A DNA stretch of 64,000 nt from Synechococcus sp. Cruz-7E5 (GCF_024345995.1 NZ_JAGQCE010000001.1:372001-436000), one strand, 5' to 3'; counted from the stretch's first letter, positions 30,086-39,402 are shown. Numbers and translations: made by a program. The notes: generated from the letters alone by a model not told the origin.

Positions 30086-30498
30086 AACAAGCCCTCCAGA
30101 CGGCGGCGGAAGGCTTCGAGCTCGGCACGTTCGGGGCTGCTGCCGTCGCCGCTGTCCTGGGGAGCGACAGAACGGGAGGGCTCGTCCTTCCAGTGGGTCA
30201 GATCCATATTCCGCTCCGGCGGGGCGATCAGCAGGCGCTCCTCGGGGGAGCTGGGCAGGAAGCCGGAGGGCACGAAGCGGGCTTCGTAGCCTGCCTGGCC
30301 GCAGAACAGCTCCATCTCCTCCCGTTCGATCGCCTCCACGCTGGGGACGGGGAAATCCTGGGCCTCAAGCAGGCCCGCATACCGCTCGGCATCGTCCCGT
30401 TCCTCGAACAGCAGCACCACGGTGCGGCCATTCAGCTCGAGGGAGTGAATGCCTTCGTTGTCGGTGCCTGCTTCGAACAGCAGCACATGGACGGGCAT
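30082..30498 (-). CDS. DUF3110 protein
   Basis: A 138-residue protein with an N-terminal DUF3110 domain: PVHVLLFEAGTDNEGIHSL, VVLLFEERDDAERYAGLLEAQ, and a VEAIEREEMELFC segment. The tail is acidic and Pro/Ser-rich. The family is confined to cyanobacteria and plastids and has no known function. ATG 30498 is preferred to a TTG four codons upstream. It is coupled by GTGA overlap to murQ. Confidence 0.85.
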   Translation of the reverse strand: MPVHVLLFEAGTDNEGIHSLELNGRTVVLLFEERDDAERYAGLLEAQDFPVPSVEAIEREEMELFCGQAGYEARFVPSGFLPSSPEERLLIAPPERNMDLTHWKDEPSRSVAPQDSGDGSSPERAELEAFRRRLEGLL

Positions 30499-30559
30499 GA
30501 AGCTAACCAATCCCAGCCGCTAAGTGTCCCATTGATTGTGGCCTGCAGCGGAGGGCCTC

Positions 30560-31501
30560 TCAACCATCGCTGGACAATTCCTCCAGCCGTCTGTAGAGCG
30601 CCGCTTCAGCGTCGCTGAGCTGCTCGGGCAGGACGATGCGCAGCTCCACCAGCTGATCGCCCCGCCGCTCCTCCAGGCTGAGACCCAGGCCTCGCAGGCG
30701 CAGCAGCCGGCCACTGGAGGAGCAGGGGGGCACCGTGAGCTGCACCCGACCCTCCAGGGTGGGAACAACCACCTTGCAGCCAAGGGCTGCTTCAGCTGGC
30801 GAAAGCTCAAGGTCGTAGAGCACCCGCAGGCCGTCGATGCGCAGGCCATCGGGACGCCGCACCCGCAGCTGCAGGAAATGATCAGCCCCGCCCGGTGCGA
30901 CACCGGCCAGACGCAGGCGCCAGCCATCACCCGCCAGGGGAGGTGTCCAGAGCTCCACCGCCAGGCCACCGGGAAGCTCCAGCTCCAGCCGGGTGCCGGC
31001 GAGGGCCTGCTCCGGGCTGAGATCCACCACCGTCTCCAGGTCGCTGGCGGCCTGCACCGGCGACGGTGGCGGCGGGGCGTGGGTCACCTCGACCCGCGGG
31101 TCCTGCCGCGGCTGGAACGGTTCGGCTCGTTCCTGCTCAAGGTCGGGCTCAGGCTGCCTGCGTTGATCCGGGCGTGACTGGCGACCGAACAGAGCTTCGA
31201 GATAGTCGTTGAAATCGGGGAAGCCCGTGGCGAAGGGGTCGGCAGCCTCGGACCGCAGCGAGCCCGGATCCCGCCCCGATTCCCAGGCCTGGCGACGGCG
31301 TGGATCCGAGAGAACGGCATAGGCCTCGTTGACCCGCTTGAAGCGCTCCTCGGCCACGGGATCGTTGCCGTTGAGATCCGGGTGCCAACGGCGTGCCTGC
31401 GCGCGGAAGCCGCGCTTGAGAGCCGCGGCGTCGGACCCCGGGCTCAGCCCGAGGACCGCCCAGTGGTCATCGCCGACCGTGGCGGTGGTGCTCCGGCTCA
31501 C
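30560..31501 (-). CDS. dnaJ: DnaJ-family co-chaperone (type II, CbpA-like)
   Basis: J-domain protein of 313 residues. The N-terminal J domain holds the HPD motif in RRWHPDLNG and VNEAYAVLSDPRRRQAW. A Gly-poor linker of about 50 residues follows, then the beta-rich substrate-binding C-terminal domains (LSPEQALAGTRLELELPGG, LEGRVQLTVPP). The Cys-rich zinc domain is absent. It starts with GTG 5 bases after dnaK, so the pair is a unit. This arrangement resembles the dnaK3-dnaJ pair of other cyanobacteria. Confidence 0.9.
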   Translation of the reverse strand: MSRSTTATVGDDHWAVLGLSPGSDAAALKRGFRAQARRWHPDLNGNDPVAEERFKRVNEAYAVLSDPRRRQAWESGRDPGSLRSEAADPFATGFPDFNDYLEALFGRQSRPDQRRQPEPDLEQERAEPFQPRQDPRVEVTHAPPPPSPVQAASDLETVVDLSPEQALAGTRLELELPGGLAVELWTPPLAGDGWRLRLAGVAPGGADHFLQLRVRRPDGLRIDGLRVLYDLELSPAEAALGCKVVVPTLEGRVQLTVPPCSSSGRLLRLRGLGLSLEERRGDQLVELRIVLPEQLSDAEAALYRRLEELSSDG

Positions 31502-31506
31502 CGTCC

Positions 31507-33684
31507 TCAGTCCTCAGCCCAGGGATCGTCGGCCCTGGGACGTCTGCGCCCCTCCGAGGGCCATTCGCCGCCGCTGCGGCGGGAGGGTGCCGGACCGGCA
31601 GCTGGTTCATAGCGATCAGTCCGCGGGGACTCCGGACGAGCGGGCTCGAGCCTGGAGCGCTCCAGCCGAGGAGTCTGATACGAGGAATAGCCGTCTTCCT
31701 GGTTGCCGCCGTAACGGGATGGTGGTGCCCAGGGATCCCCTCCCCAGCGCTCGGAGGGTCCGGGCCGGGAGCGGTCCCAGTCGTCCCAGTCGTCCTCATC
31801 GGAGAACAGGTCGTCCTTGATCGAGCCCAGGGTGTTCTTTAGGCCCTGCAGGGGGCCTGATTCGGTCTTGCGTTCGCTGATCAGACGGCGGTTGAGACCG
31901 TAGAGAGCCTCCTGCAACTGGCTGACAGCCAGGTCGAGTTCCGCCGGATCGGCGTCATCGAGCAGCACCTGCACCTCGCGCAGGGCCATCTCCACGGAAC
32001 GCTGCTGCCGCTCCGCGCCATAGGGACCGAGCTCGAGGGCGGCATCCCGCAGGCGACGCTCCGCCTGGGCCACCAGGGTCTGGGCCCTGTTGAGCCGATC
32101 CACCGCCACCCGCTTGCGCCTGTCCTCGGCGGACTTGCGCTGGGCCTCCTCCAGCAGCGCCTGAATCTCCTGTTCACTGAGGTTGGAGCCCCCCTGAATG
32201 CTGACGCTCTGCTGTCGTCCTGTGGTGCGGTCGGTGGCTGACACCTGCAGCAGGCCGTTGGCATCGATGTCGAGTGACACCTGCACCTGGGGCACACCCC
32301 GTGGAGCAGGAGGAATCCCAGAGAGCCGGAAACGCCCCAGCGATTTGTTGTCCATGGCCATCTGGCGTTCCCCCTGGAGCACGTGGATCTCCACAGCCGA
32401 CTGGTTGGCCTCGGAGGTGCTGAAAACATCCGAGCGGCGCACGGGAATTGCCGTGTTGCGGGGAATCAGCACCTTCATCACCCCGCCGATCGTCTCCAGA
32501 CCAAGGGAGAGGGGGGTGACGTCGTTGAGCATCAGATCGCGCAGATCGCCCGTGAGGATGCCGGCCTGGACCGCCGCACCAATGGCAACCACCTCATCGG
32601 GATTGACCGACTGGCAGGGTTCGCGCGGAATCAGGGTGCGCACCATCTCCTGAACCATCGGCATGCGGGTGCTGCCGCCCACCAGCACCACATCGTCGAT
32701 GTCATCTGCCGTGAAACCGGAATCACGCAGGGCCCGTTGCACGGGACGCAACAGACGATCGAGCAGGTCGGGGCAGAGGGACTCGAAGGTGCGCCGCTCC
32801 AGGCTGGTTTCGATGTGCAGGGGGCCATCGGGACCGGTGGCGATGAACGGCAGCGAGATCGGGGTGGTGGTGACGCCGGAGAGCTCCTGCTTGGCCTTTT
32901 CCGCCGCCTCGCTGAGCCGCTGCAGGGCCTGGCGATCCCGGCGCAGATCAATCTGATGACGGGCCTCGAAAGCCTCCGCCAGCCAGTCGACGATGCGCAG
33001 ATCCCAGTCGTTACCGCCCAGCTGGGTGTCACCGCTGGTGGCCTTCACATCGAAAACGCCATTGGCGATGCGCAGCACCGACACATCGAAGGTGCCGCCG
33101 CCCAGATCGAACACCAGCACCCGTTTGACTGCACTGCGGTCGAAGCCGTAGGCCAGAGCGGCGGCTGTGGGCTCATTCAGGATCCGCTCGACCGTGAGTC
33201 CCGCCAGGCGGCCGGCGTCTCGGGTGGCCTGGCGCTGGGCATCATTGAAATAGGCCGGCACGGTGATCACCGCCGCTTCCACCGCTTCGCCCAGGTAGGT
33301 GGCTGCGTCGTCGACCAGTTTGCGCAGGATGCTGGCCAGCAACTCCTCGGGGGCATATTCCCTTTCGGTGATGGGGCAGACGATGCGCACATTGCCCTGG
33401 TCGTTGGCCCGCACCGTGTAGGGCACCGCCAGGCTGCCGTCGTCGAGTTCATCCCAACTGCGGCCGACGAAGCGCTTGAGGTTGGCAAAGGTGTTGCGGG
33501 GGTTGAGCACCAGCTGGCGGCGGGCGAGCTGACCCACCAGCAGCTCCTGATCACGGCTGAAGCCCACCACCGAGGGTGTGGTGCGGCCCCCTTCGGCATT
33601 GGCGATCACCTGGGGCCGACCGCCCTCCAGCACCGCCACCACCGAATTGGTGGTGCCCAGGTCAATGCCCACGATCCGGCCCAT
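31507..33684 (-). CDS. dnaK: DnaK (Hsp70) with long charged C-terminal tail, dnaK3-like
   Basis: A 725-residue Hsp70. The ATPase domain (1-380) has IGIDLGTTNSVVAV-type phosphate loop wording, VITVPAYFNDAQRQAT and VFDLGGGTFDVSVL. The substrate-binding domain contains DVTPLSLGLETIGG. The C-terminus is unlike the main DnaK2. After the helical lid it runs about 110 residues as an acidic stretch (SDEDDWDDWDRS), then Arg/Pro/Ser/Gly-rich sequence ending DDPWAED. It lacks the EEVD-like end. Long-tailed DnaK3 in Synechococcus associates with thylakoids; the assignment here is by analogy. Confidence 0.93.
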   Translation of the reverse strand: MGRIVGIDLGTTNSVVAVLEGGRPQVIANAEGGRTTPSVVGFSRDQELLVGQLARRQLVLNPRNTFANLKRFVGRSWDELDDGSLAVPYTVRANDQGNVRIVCPITEREYAPEELLASILRKLVDDAATYLGEAVEAAVITVPAYFNDAQRQATRDAGRLAGLTVERILNEPTAAALAYGFDRSAVKRVLVFDLGGGTFDVSVLRIANGVFDVKATSGDTQLGGNDWDLRIVDWLAEAFEARHQIDLRRDRQALQRLSEAAEKAKQELSGVTTTPISLPFIATGPDGPLHIETSLERRTFESLCPDLLDRLLRPVQRALRDSGFTADDIDDVVLVGGSTRMPMVQEMVRTLIPREPCQSVNPDEVVAIGAAVQAGILTGDLRDLMLNDVTPLSLGLETIGGVMKVLIPRNTAIPVRRSDVFSTSEANQSAVEIHVLQGERQMAMDNKSLGRFRLSGIPPAPRGVPQVQVSLDIDANGLLQVSATDRTTGRQQSVSIQGGSNLSEQEIQALLEEAQRKSAEDRRKRVAVDRLNRAQTLVAQAERRLRDAALELGPYGAERQQRSVEMALREVQVLLDDADPAELDLAVSQLQEALYGLNRRLISERKTESGPLQGLKNTLGSIKDDLFSDEDDWDDWDRSRPGPSERWGGDPWAPPSRYGGNQEDGYSSYQTPRLERSRLEPARPESPRTDRYEPAAGPAPSRRSGGEWPSEGRRRPRADDPWAED

Positions 33685-33868
33685 GCATCCCCAAAGCGAA
33701 GCCCCAAACTACCGGCTCCTGGCCAGAAGCCTGAGCGCTGGCAGCGCCCTAAGACGCTGACGACGGGCCGGTGTTAAGGCGTTCTTAGTGGTCGCGGACC
33801 TGGATTGCAACCTAAGTTCTGCCGATGGTTGGCCATTGCGGGCAACTCGTCTCCTCTTACGTAGCTAC
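33685..33868 (+). promoter_or_regulatory. pstC upstream region with degenerate Pho-box-like repeats
   Basis: This divergent 184-base spacer between dnaK and pstC has no gene. GTTAAGGC (33773-33780) and CTTAGTGG (33784-33791) are TTA-containing octamers repeated at 11-base spacing, the geometry of cyanobacterial Pho boxes (8-mers with 3-base gaps). They match the PyTTAAPyPy(A/T) consensus poorly. A further CCTAAGTT lies at 33811-33818. The regulatory role is a guess from position. Confidence 0.25.
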
Positions 33869-34831
33869 ATGGTGATCCGATCTGAATCGGGCCAGGATCA
33901 GTTCACACTGCGGAACCGCCCCAGGTCTGAGCGCACCATCGATGTCGGATTCAAGCTGCTCACGATTGTGCTGGCGTCCCTGGTGGCCGTGGTGCTGCTC
34001 TCCATCTTCCTGACGGTGTTCAACGGAGCCCAGGAGGCGATGGCCAGCTTCGGCCTGTCCTTCCTGGTCACCTCAGGCTGGGATCCGGTCAACAGCCAAT
34101 ATGGAGCCTTCACCGCTATTTACGGCACACTCGTAACTTCGCTGTTGGCCTTGCTCATCGCCGTGCCGATTTCACTGGGCACGGCGATCTTCATCACCGA
34201 AAATCTGATTCCGCGCAACCTGCGCGAAGTGATTGGAATGATGGTGGAACTGCTGGCGGCGATCCCTTCCGTGGTGCTGGGTCTTTGGGCCATCTTCGTG
34301 ATGGAGCCCCTGCTCAGGCCGTTCCTTCAATTCCTGTACCAGAGCCTGGGCTGGTTTCCGCTGTTCTCAAGTCCCCCCCAAGGCCCCGGCGTAGCGCCAG
34401 CCGTGTTGATACTCGTCGTGATGATCCTGCCGATCATGACCGCCATTTCCCGCGATGCTCTCAACCAGGTCCCGATGGAACTGCGTCAGGGAGCTTATGG
34501 CGTGGGCAGCACGCGCTGGATCGCCATCTTCAACGTGATCCTGCCCGCTGCCATCTCCTCGATCATCGGCGGAGTGATGCTGGCCCTGGGTCGTGCCATG
34601 GGTGAAACCATGGCCGTGACCATGATCATCGGAAATTCGAACAACTTCAGCTGGTCGCTGCTGGCACCGGGGAACACCATCTCCGCCATGCTCGCAAACC
34701 AGTTCGGTGAGGCCGATGGGATCCAGGTGTCGGCCCTGCTCTATGCAGCTCTGATTCTTATGGTCCTCACCTTTGCCGTGAACATCCTCGCCCAGTGGAT
34801 CGTCGGCAAGTTCAGCCTGAAGTACAACTGA
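33869..34831 (+). CDS. pstC: Phosphate ABC transporter permease PstC
   Basis: Inner-membrane permease of the high-affinity phosphate importer, 320 residues from ATG 33869 (MVIRSESGQDQF). It has six hydrophobic helices, and the ABC-permease EAA-type loop is seen as MELRQGAYGVGSTRWIAIFNVILP. GRAMGETMAVTMIIGN is the family's conserved C-terminal helix region. An earlier in-frame ATG at 33788 would add 27 residues of promoter-like sequence. It is followed after 10 bases by pstA. Confidence 0.94.
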   Translation: MVIRSESGQDQFTLRNRPRSERTIDVGFKLLTIVLASLVAVVLLSIFLTVFNGAQEAMASFGLSFLVTSGWDPVNSQYGAFTAIYGTLVTSLLALLIAVPISLGTAIFITENLIPRNLREVIGMMVELLAAIPSVVLGLWAIFVMEPLLRPFLQFLYQSLGWFPLFSSPPQGPGVAPAVLILVVMILPIMTAISRDALNQVPMELRQGAYGVGSTRWIAIFNVILPAAISSIIGGVMLALGRAMGETMAVTMIIGNSNNFSWSLLAPGNTISAMLANQFGEADGIQVSALLYAALILMVLTFAVNILAQWIVGKFSLKYN

Positions 34832-34841
34832 GCAGTTCACC

Positions 34842-35735
34842 ATGACCTTTGCCACACCGGCTCTACCGTCGCGCTCGCTCCACTTCAATCCGCAGCTGAA
34901 GCGCAACCGCACCGACAAGCTCTTCACCTCCATAGCAGCGCTGTTCAGCGTGATCGCTGTTCTGCCCCTTCTTCTGGTGTTGGTCTATGTGCTGATCCAG
35001 GGGGGCAAGCTGATCAGCGTCAGCCTGTTCACCCAACTCCCACCAGCACCTGGCCTCGAAGGCGGCGGCATCGCCAACGCCATCATCGGCACCTTCGTGG
35101 TCACACTGGTGGCCTCCCTGATAGCCATTCCAGTAGGCGTGGGCGGAGGGATTTTCCTGGCCGAGTACTCCAGCAGCGGCTGGTTCGCCCAGTTCATTCG
35201 CGTCGGCAACGACATCCTGGCCGGAGTGCCCTCGATCATCTGCGGCGTGTTCGTCTACAGCGCGATCGTGGCCACACGGCTGTTTTTCGGTCAGTCCTAT
35301 TCAGCCTTGGCCGGTGGCATTGCCCTGGCAGTGCTGATGCTGCCCACCGTGATCAAAACCACCGATGAAGCCCTGAAGCTGGTGCCGCAGGAACTGAGCT
35401 GGGGAGCAATTGGGGTCGGTGCATCGAAGTTCGTGACGATCACCAGGATCACCCTGCCCAGCGCGTTCACTCCGATCGCCACCGGGGTGGTGCTGGCCAT
35501 TGCAAGAGCCGCCGGTGAAACAGCCCCACTGATCTTCACAGCTCTGTTCTCGCCCTTCTGGCCGGAGGGTCTGCTCAACCCGATCGCATCGATGTCGGTG
35601 TTGATCTTCAACTTCGCGATCATGCCCTACGAAGCCCAGAACTCTTTGGCTTGGGCCGCCTCGTTCGTGCTTGTGATGCTTATTCTTGGCGCCAATCTCC
35701 TGGCCCGCTTCATTCGCAGGTTCGCCTCCAGCTAG
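34842..35735 (+). CDS. pstA: Phosphate ABC transporter permease PstA
   Basis: Second permease of the Pst importer, 297 residues. The Arg/Lys-rich cytoplasmic N-terminus leads into six membrane helices. The coupling loop is [26 protein letters not shown], and the conserved [17 protein letters not shown] segment follows. It lies between pstC and pstB in the usual order. No pstS binding-protein gene lies in this window, so the periplasmic component must be encoded elsewhere. Confidence 0.94.
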   Translation: MTFATPALPSRSLHFNPQLKRNRTDKLFTSIAALFSVIAVLPLLLVLVYVLIQGGKLISVSLFTQLPPAPGLEGGGIANAIIGTFVVTLVASLIAIPVGVGGGIFLAEYSSSGWFAQFIRVGNDILAGVPSIICGVFVYSAIVATRLFFGQSYSALAGGIALAVLMLPTVIKTTDEALKLVPQELSWGAIGVGASKFVTITRITLPSAFTPIATGVVLAIARAAGETAPLIFTALFSPFWPEGLLNPIASMSVLIFNFAIMPYEAQNSLAWAASFVLVMLILGANLLARFIRRFASS

Positions 35736-35776
35736 CCACCATCCGCCCGGATCAGCCCACCACCACCCAACGAGCT

Positions 35777-36595
35777 ATGACCAGCACCATGAAGCCAGCC
35801 AGCACCAGCTCCACCCTGCCCAGTTGCCTCAGCCTGGAGAACGTCACCATCAGTTACGGCAGCTTTGAAGCCGTGCGGGATGTCTACATGGAGATTCCAC
35901 GCAACAAGGTGACCGCCTTCATCGGCCCTTCCGGCTGCGGCAAGTCAACCGTTCTTCGGGCCCTCAACCGTATGAACGACCTGATTGAGGGCTGCAGCCT
36001 GCGCGGTCGCGTGGTTTTCGATGGGCAGGACATGTATGCCCGCGAGGTGGATCCGGTGGAGGTGCGGCGCCGCATCGGCATGGTGTTCCAGAAGCCCAAC
36101 CCCTTCCCCAAGAGCATCTACGAAAACATCGCCTTCGGTGCCCGGATCAACGGCTACAAAGGCGACATGGATGAGCTGGTGGAGCGCTCCCTGCGGAAGG
36201 CCGCCATCTGGGATGAAACCAAGGACAAACTCAAGGAGAGTGGCAATGCACTCTCAGGTGGCCAGCAGCAGCGGCTCTGCATCGCCCGTGCCATCGCAGT
36301 TGAACCGGAAGTGATCCTGATGGATGAACCCTGCTCGGCTCTCGATCCGATCTCCACCCTCAAGATCGAGGAGATGATGCATGAGCTCAAGAAGAGCTTC
36401 ACCATCGTGATCGTGACCCACAACATGCAACAGGCCGTGCGGGTTTCGGACTACACCGCCTTCTTCAATGCCGAAGCGGTGGAAGGTGGCAGCGGCAAGA
36501 TTGGTTACCTGGTGGAGTTCAACGACACCGAGCGCATCTTCAACTCCCCGGTGCAGCAGGCCACCCAGGACTATGTCACCGGTCGCTTCGGCTGA
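35777..36595 (+). CDS. pstB: Phosphate ABC transporter ATPase PstB
   Basis: ATPase of the Pst importer, 272 residues from ATG 35777. Walker A is GPSGCGKST (residues 50-58), the signature LSGGQQQR (159-166), Walker B VILMDEP (179-185) with SALD, and the switch His in [23 protein letters not shown] is specific for PstB. A longer frame begins inside pstA at 35651 and is rejected. No phoU follows; a strong terminator does. Confidence 0.96.
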   Translation: MTSTMKPASTSSTLPSCLSLENVTISYGSFEAVRDVYMEIPRNKVTAFIGPSGCGKSTVLRALNRMNDLIEGCSLRGRVVFDGQDMYAREVDPVEVRRRIGMVFQKPNPFPKSIYENIAFGARINGYKGDMDELVERSLRKAAIWDETKDKLKESGNALSGGQQQRLCIARAIAVEPEVILMDEPCSALDPISTLKIEEMMHELKKSFTIVIVTHNMQQAVRVSDYTAFFNAEAVEGGSGKIGYLVEFNDTERIFNSPVQQATQDYVTGRFG

Positions 36596-36671
36596 ATTCC
36601 GCCGGACACCCTGCTGGCGGATTGGGATTGGTGGTTCAAGGTCTCACAGATTCAGGGGCGAATCGAGACAC

Positions 36672-36704
36672 AAAAAAGCCGGCTGCTAGGGCCGGCTTTT
36701 TTTT
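36672..36704. terminator. Bidirectional intrinsic terminator between pstB and tRNA-Ser
   Basis: A perfect GCCGGC / GCCGGC stem (36678-36683 with 36691-36696) has a 7-base loop. It is flanked by six A on the left and eight T on the right, so it works as a T-tailed terminator in both directions. It ends the pst transcript on the plus strand and the tRNA-Ser transcript on the minus strand. Confidence 0.9.
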
Positions 36705-36709
36705 GGAAG

Positions 36710-36796
36710 CGGAGAGGGAGGGATTCGAACCCTCGATAGAGTTGCCCCTATACAGCATTTCCAGTGCTGCGCCTTCGACCACTCGGCCACCTCTCC
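36710..36796 (-). tRNA. tRNA-Ser (anticodon GGA)
   Basis: An 87-base cloverleaf read on the minus strand. The 7-bp acceptor GGAGAGG pairs with CCTCTCC and discriminator G is at 36710. The D arm begins GGCCGAGTGG. The anticodon loop CTGGAAA, on a 5-bp CAGCA/TGCTG stem, gives anticodon GGA. A long type II variable arm follows, and the T arm is GAGGGTTCGAATCCCTC. CCA is not encoded. The large variable arm, G discriminator and anticodon agree on serine. Confidence 0.96.
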
Positions 36797-36857
36797 AGGG
36801 GCTGTCATGGGGCAGATGGCAATGTAGCAGTCAGCCCCAAGGCTCAAGGCCCATCCG

Positions 36858-37226
36858 ATGACAAGAACCTTTCCGATCACGGTCCACTGGAGGCAGGAAC
36901 AACAGGTGATCCGACTGGAGGTCCCTGAAGGGGAGTACATCCTGCGCAGTTTCGAAGCCCAGGGGCAACCTCTGCCGTTCAGCTGCCGCAACGGCTGCTG
37001 CACCACCTGTGCCGTACGGGTGATCGACGGTGAAATCGATCAGCAGGAAGCCCTGGGGCTGTCCCAGGATCTGCGCCGGCAGGGCTATGGCCTGCTCTGC
37101 GTGGCCCGGGCCACCGGGCCCCTGGAGGTGGAAACCCAGGACGAGGACGAGGTTTACGAGCTTCAGTTCGGCCGCTACTTCGGCCGGGGACGGGTGACGC
37201 GGGGCCTGCCCCTTGAGGAGGAATGA
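36858..37226 (+). CDS. [2Fe-2S] plant-type ferredoxin with C-terminal extension
   Basis: A 122-residue electron carrier of the plant-type ferredoxin fold. Cluster ligands follow C-x4-C-x2-C in SCRNGCCTTCAVRV plus the distal Cys in YGLLCVARA. After the normal end (about residue 90) it continues for about 30 residues, acidic (DEDEVYELQF) then Arg/Gly-rich. This is reminiscent of the FdC-type ferredoxins with C-terminal extensions, not photosynthetic PetF. The stop overlaps the inositol phosphatase ATG (ATGA). Confidence 0.9.
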   Translation: MTRTFPITVHWRQEQQVIRLEVPEGEYILRSFEAQGQPLPFSCRNGCCTTCAVRVIDGEIDQQEALGLSQDLRRQGYGLLCVARATGPLEVETQDEDEVYELQFGRYFGRGRVTRGLPLEEE

Positions 37227-38134
37227 TGACCTCCGCCCCACCGACCTATCCCCAGCCCGTGCAAACCCTTTCTGGGCAGGCCCTGCTCGATTCAGCCCTG
37301 GAGCGCTCCGAGCTCGAGCAGCTGGCTGAGGTGGCCCGGGAGGCCGCCTCAGCCGGTGCCCATGTGCTGGCCCAACATTTCGGCCGGCTGGAATCGATCC
37401 GCGAAAAGGGTCGTGCTGGAGATCTGGTCACAGAGGCCGATGTGGCGGCGGAGCAGGCGGTGCTGGCCGTGCTCGAAGCCAGCACACCCCAGCTGGGTGT
37501 GCTGGCGGAGGAAAGCGGACGCCGCAACACCGGGTCGGATCTGGAATGGTGCGTGGATCCCCTCGATGGCACCACCAACTACGCCCACGGCTATCCCTTC
37601 TTCGCCACCTCGATCGGACTCACCTGGAAGGGCGCTCCGTTACTGGGCGCCATCAGCGTGCCGGTTCTTGAGGAGCATTACTGGGCCGCCCCCGGGCTGG
37701 GGGCCTGGTGCAACGACCGTCCGCTGCAGGTGAGTGGCTGCAGCGACCTCGCCGCTTCTCTCCTGGTGACAGGCTTCGCCTACGACCGCCAGAGCCAGCC
37801 GGACACCAACTACAGCGAGTTCTGCTGGTTCACCCATCGCACCCGCGGGGTTCGCCGCGGCGGGGCGGCGGCGGTGGATCTCGCCTTTGTCGCCGCCGGC
37901 CGGCTCGATGGCTACTGGGAGCGGGGCCTTTCCCCCTGGGACCTGGCCGCGGGTGTGGTGCTGGTGGAGCAGGCGGGCGGTGTGGTCAGCCGCTACGACG
38001 GCCGTCCCGCCTCCCTGGCAGAGGGCCGGCTGATCGCCTGCACTCCTGGCCTGCAGGCGGCCCTGATCGAGGGCCTCGGCCACTGCCGCCCTCTGCCAGG
38101 CCACCTGTTCGGGGCTCCGCAACTCAACCCCTAG
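37223..38134 (+). CDS. Inositol monophosphatase family protein
   Basis: Mg-dependent phosphatase of the IMPase superfamily, 303 residues. The metal-binding motifs are AEESG (GVLAEESGRR), WCVDPLDGTTNYAHGYPFF and the C-terminal LSPWDLAAGVVLVEQAGG. The substrate could be inositol-1-phosphate, histidinol phosphate or another sugar phosphate. hisZ following 92 bases downstream makes histidinol-phosphate phosphatase worth considering, but the sequence alone does not settle it. The start overlaps the ferredoxin stop by four bases. Confidence 0.9.
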   Translation: MMTSAPPTYPQPVQTLSGQALLDSALERSELEQLAEVAREAASAGAHVLAQHFGRLESIREKGRAGDLVTEADVAAEQAVLAVLEASTPQLGVLAEESGRRNTGSDLEWCVDPLDGTTNYAHGYPFFATSIGLTWKGAPLLGAISVPVLEEHYWAAPGLGAWCNDRPLQVSGCSDLAASLLVTGFAYDRQSQPDTNYSEFCWFTHRTRGVRRGGAAAVDLAFVAAGRLDGYWERGLSPWDLAAGVVLVEQAGGVVSRYDGRPASLAEGRLIACTPGLQAALIEGLGHCRPLPGHLFGAPQLNP

Positions 38135-38176
38135 CCCCCCGTCACAGGGGGAAACCCACACCCGCCTATGGGTGTG
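38135..38176 (+). terminator. Two tandem hairpins between the inositol phosphatase and hisZ
   Basis: CCCCC/GGGGG (38136-38140 with 38147-38151, loop of 6) is followed by CACACCC/GGGTGTG (38157-38163 with 38170-38176, loop of 6), both perfect. No T-run follows. They may reduce read-through into hisZ or act in its leader. A TAGGAT -10-like hexamer lies 12 bases after them. Confidence 0.5.
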
Positions 38177-38226
38177 CGGCCGCTCCATAGGATCCAGCCT
38201 CTCCCGTTCCCTGCCCCTCCGCCCCC

Positions 38227-39402
38227 ATGGCCCTGCAACCCGCCGCCGGCGCCAGGGATCTCCATCCCCGCCAGGTGGACCGCAACCGCCAGCTCTGCCA
38301 GCAGCTGGCGGCGGTGTACCGGCTCTGGGGCTACCAGGAGGTGGCACCGCCGATGGTGGAGCGGCTAGAGACCCTCGAGGCGGGTGGCGGCATTTCCGAG
38401 AGGGAGGTGGCGCGCCTCACTGCCGAGGAACCGCTGGGGCTCCGCCCGGAGCTGACCGCTTCGATCGCCCGGGCCGCCTGCACCCGCCTGGCCGATCGCC
38501 CCCGTCCCCTGAGGCTGTGGGCCGAGGGCAGCACCTTTCGCACTTTCACCGGCGACGGCGGCGGGCAGCGCCTGAGCGAACGGCTCCAGAGCGGGGTCGA
38601 GTTACTGGGGGTCCGCTCCGCGGCGGCGGACGCCGAGCTGATGGCCCTGCTGCTGGCCTGCAGCGAAACCCTTGGCCTTCAGGCCAGCCATCAGCCCCGG
38701 CTGCTGGTGGGCCACCACGGAGTGCTCTCCGCCCTGCTCCAAGACCTTTCCGAAGACCATCGCTCCAGCGCGCGCCAGGCCCTCTCGAACTTCGATCCCC
38801 TGGCGATCGCCCGCCTTCCCCTGCCCCAGGACCAGATCGATCGGCTCCAGCAGCTGATGCGCCTGCGCGGTGAACCGACGGCGGTGCTCGCCCAGTTGCG
38901 TCGCCATCTGGGCGATAGCCCCCTGATCGATGAGCTGGCGGGATCCCTGGAGATCGTGGCGCCCACTGCCTCCAGGCTTGGCATCGGCCTGCAGCTGGAT
39001 CCCAGCTTCCAGCCCCATTTCGATCTCTATGACGGCATTGTGCTCAAGCTGGTCTGCCTCGGGGCAGAGGCGCCGGTGGAGATCGCCAGCGGCGGTCGCT
39101 ACGACGCATTGGTGGGGCGCTTCGGGGCCGAGGCCAGCGAGGCGGCCGGAGTGGGCTTCGGCTTCTCGATCGAGGACATCCGCGATCTGCTGTTCAGACC
39201 CGGCGCCCGCGACCCGGCAAGCCGGCCGGTGCTGGTGGCCTACAGCCAGCGTTCAAGCCTGGCCGCCGCTCTGGGGGCCCTCGCCTGCAGGCACCGGCAG
39301 GGCCAGAAGGCCGAACTGCTCCCCGATGCCTGCCCAGGCCGGGACGAGGCCGAAGCGGCTGCCCAGCGCCGCGGTTGCTCAGCTCTGGAATGGCTCGACT
39401 GA
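38227..39402 (+). CDS. hisZ: ATP phosphoribosyltransferase regulatory subunit HisZ
   Basis: Histidyl-tRNA synthetase-like protein that pairs with short-form HisG for the first step of histidine synthesis. It has 391 residues. Class II synthetase core wording is present (GARDLHPRQVDRNRQL, YRLWGYQEVAPPMVE, LRPELTASIARA), but the His-specific catalytic motifs are reduced and no full C-terminal anticodon-binding domain is seen. IASGGRYDALVGRFG is retained. This length and pattern fit HisZ, not HisS. Confidence 0.88.
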   Translation: MALQPAAGARDLHPRQVDRNRQLCQQLAAVYRLWGYQEVAPPMVERLETLEAGGGISEREVARLTAEEPLGLRPELTASIARAACTRLADRPRPLRLWAEGSTFRTFTGDGGGQRLSERLQSGVELLGVRSAAADAELMALLLACSETLGLQASHQPRLLVGHHGVLSALLQDLSEDHRSSARQALSNFDPLAIARLPLPQDQIDRLQQLMRLRGEPTAVLAQLRRHLGDSPLIDELAGSLEIVAPTASRLGIGLQLDPSFQPHFDLYDGIVLKLVCLGAEAPVEIASGGRYDALVGRFGAEASEAAGVGFGFSIEDIRDLLFRPGARDPASRPVLVAYSQRSSLAAALGALACRHRQGQKAELLPDACPGRDEAEAAAQRRGCSALEWLD

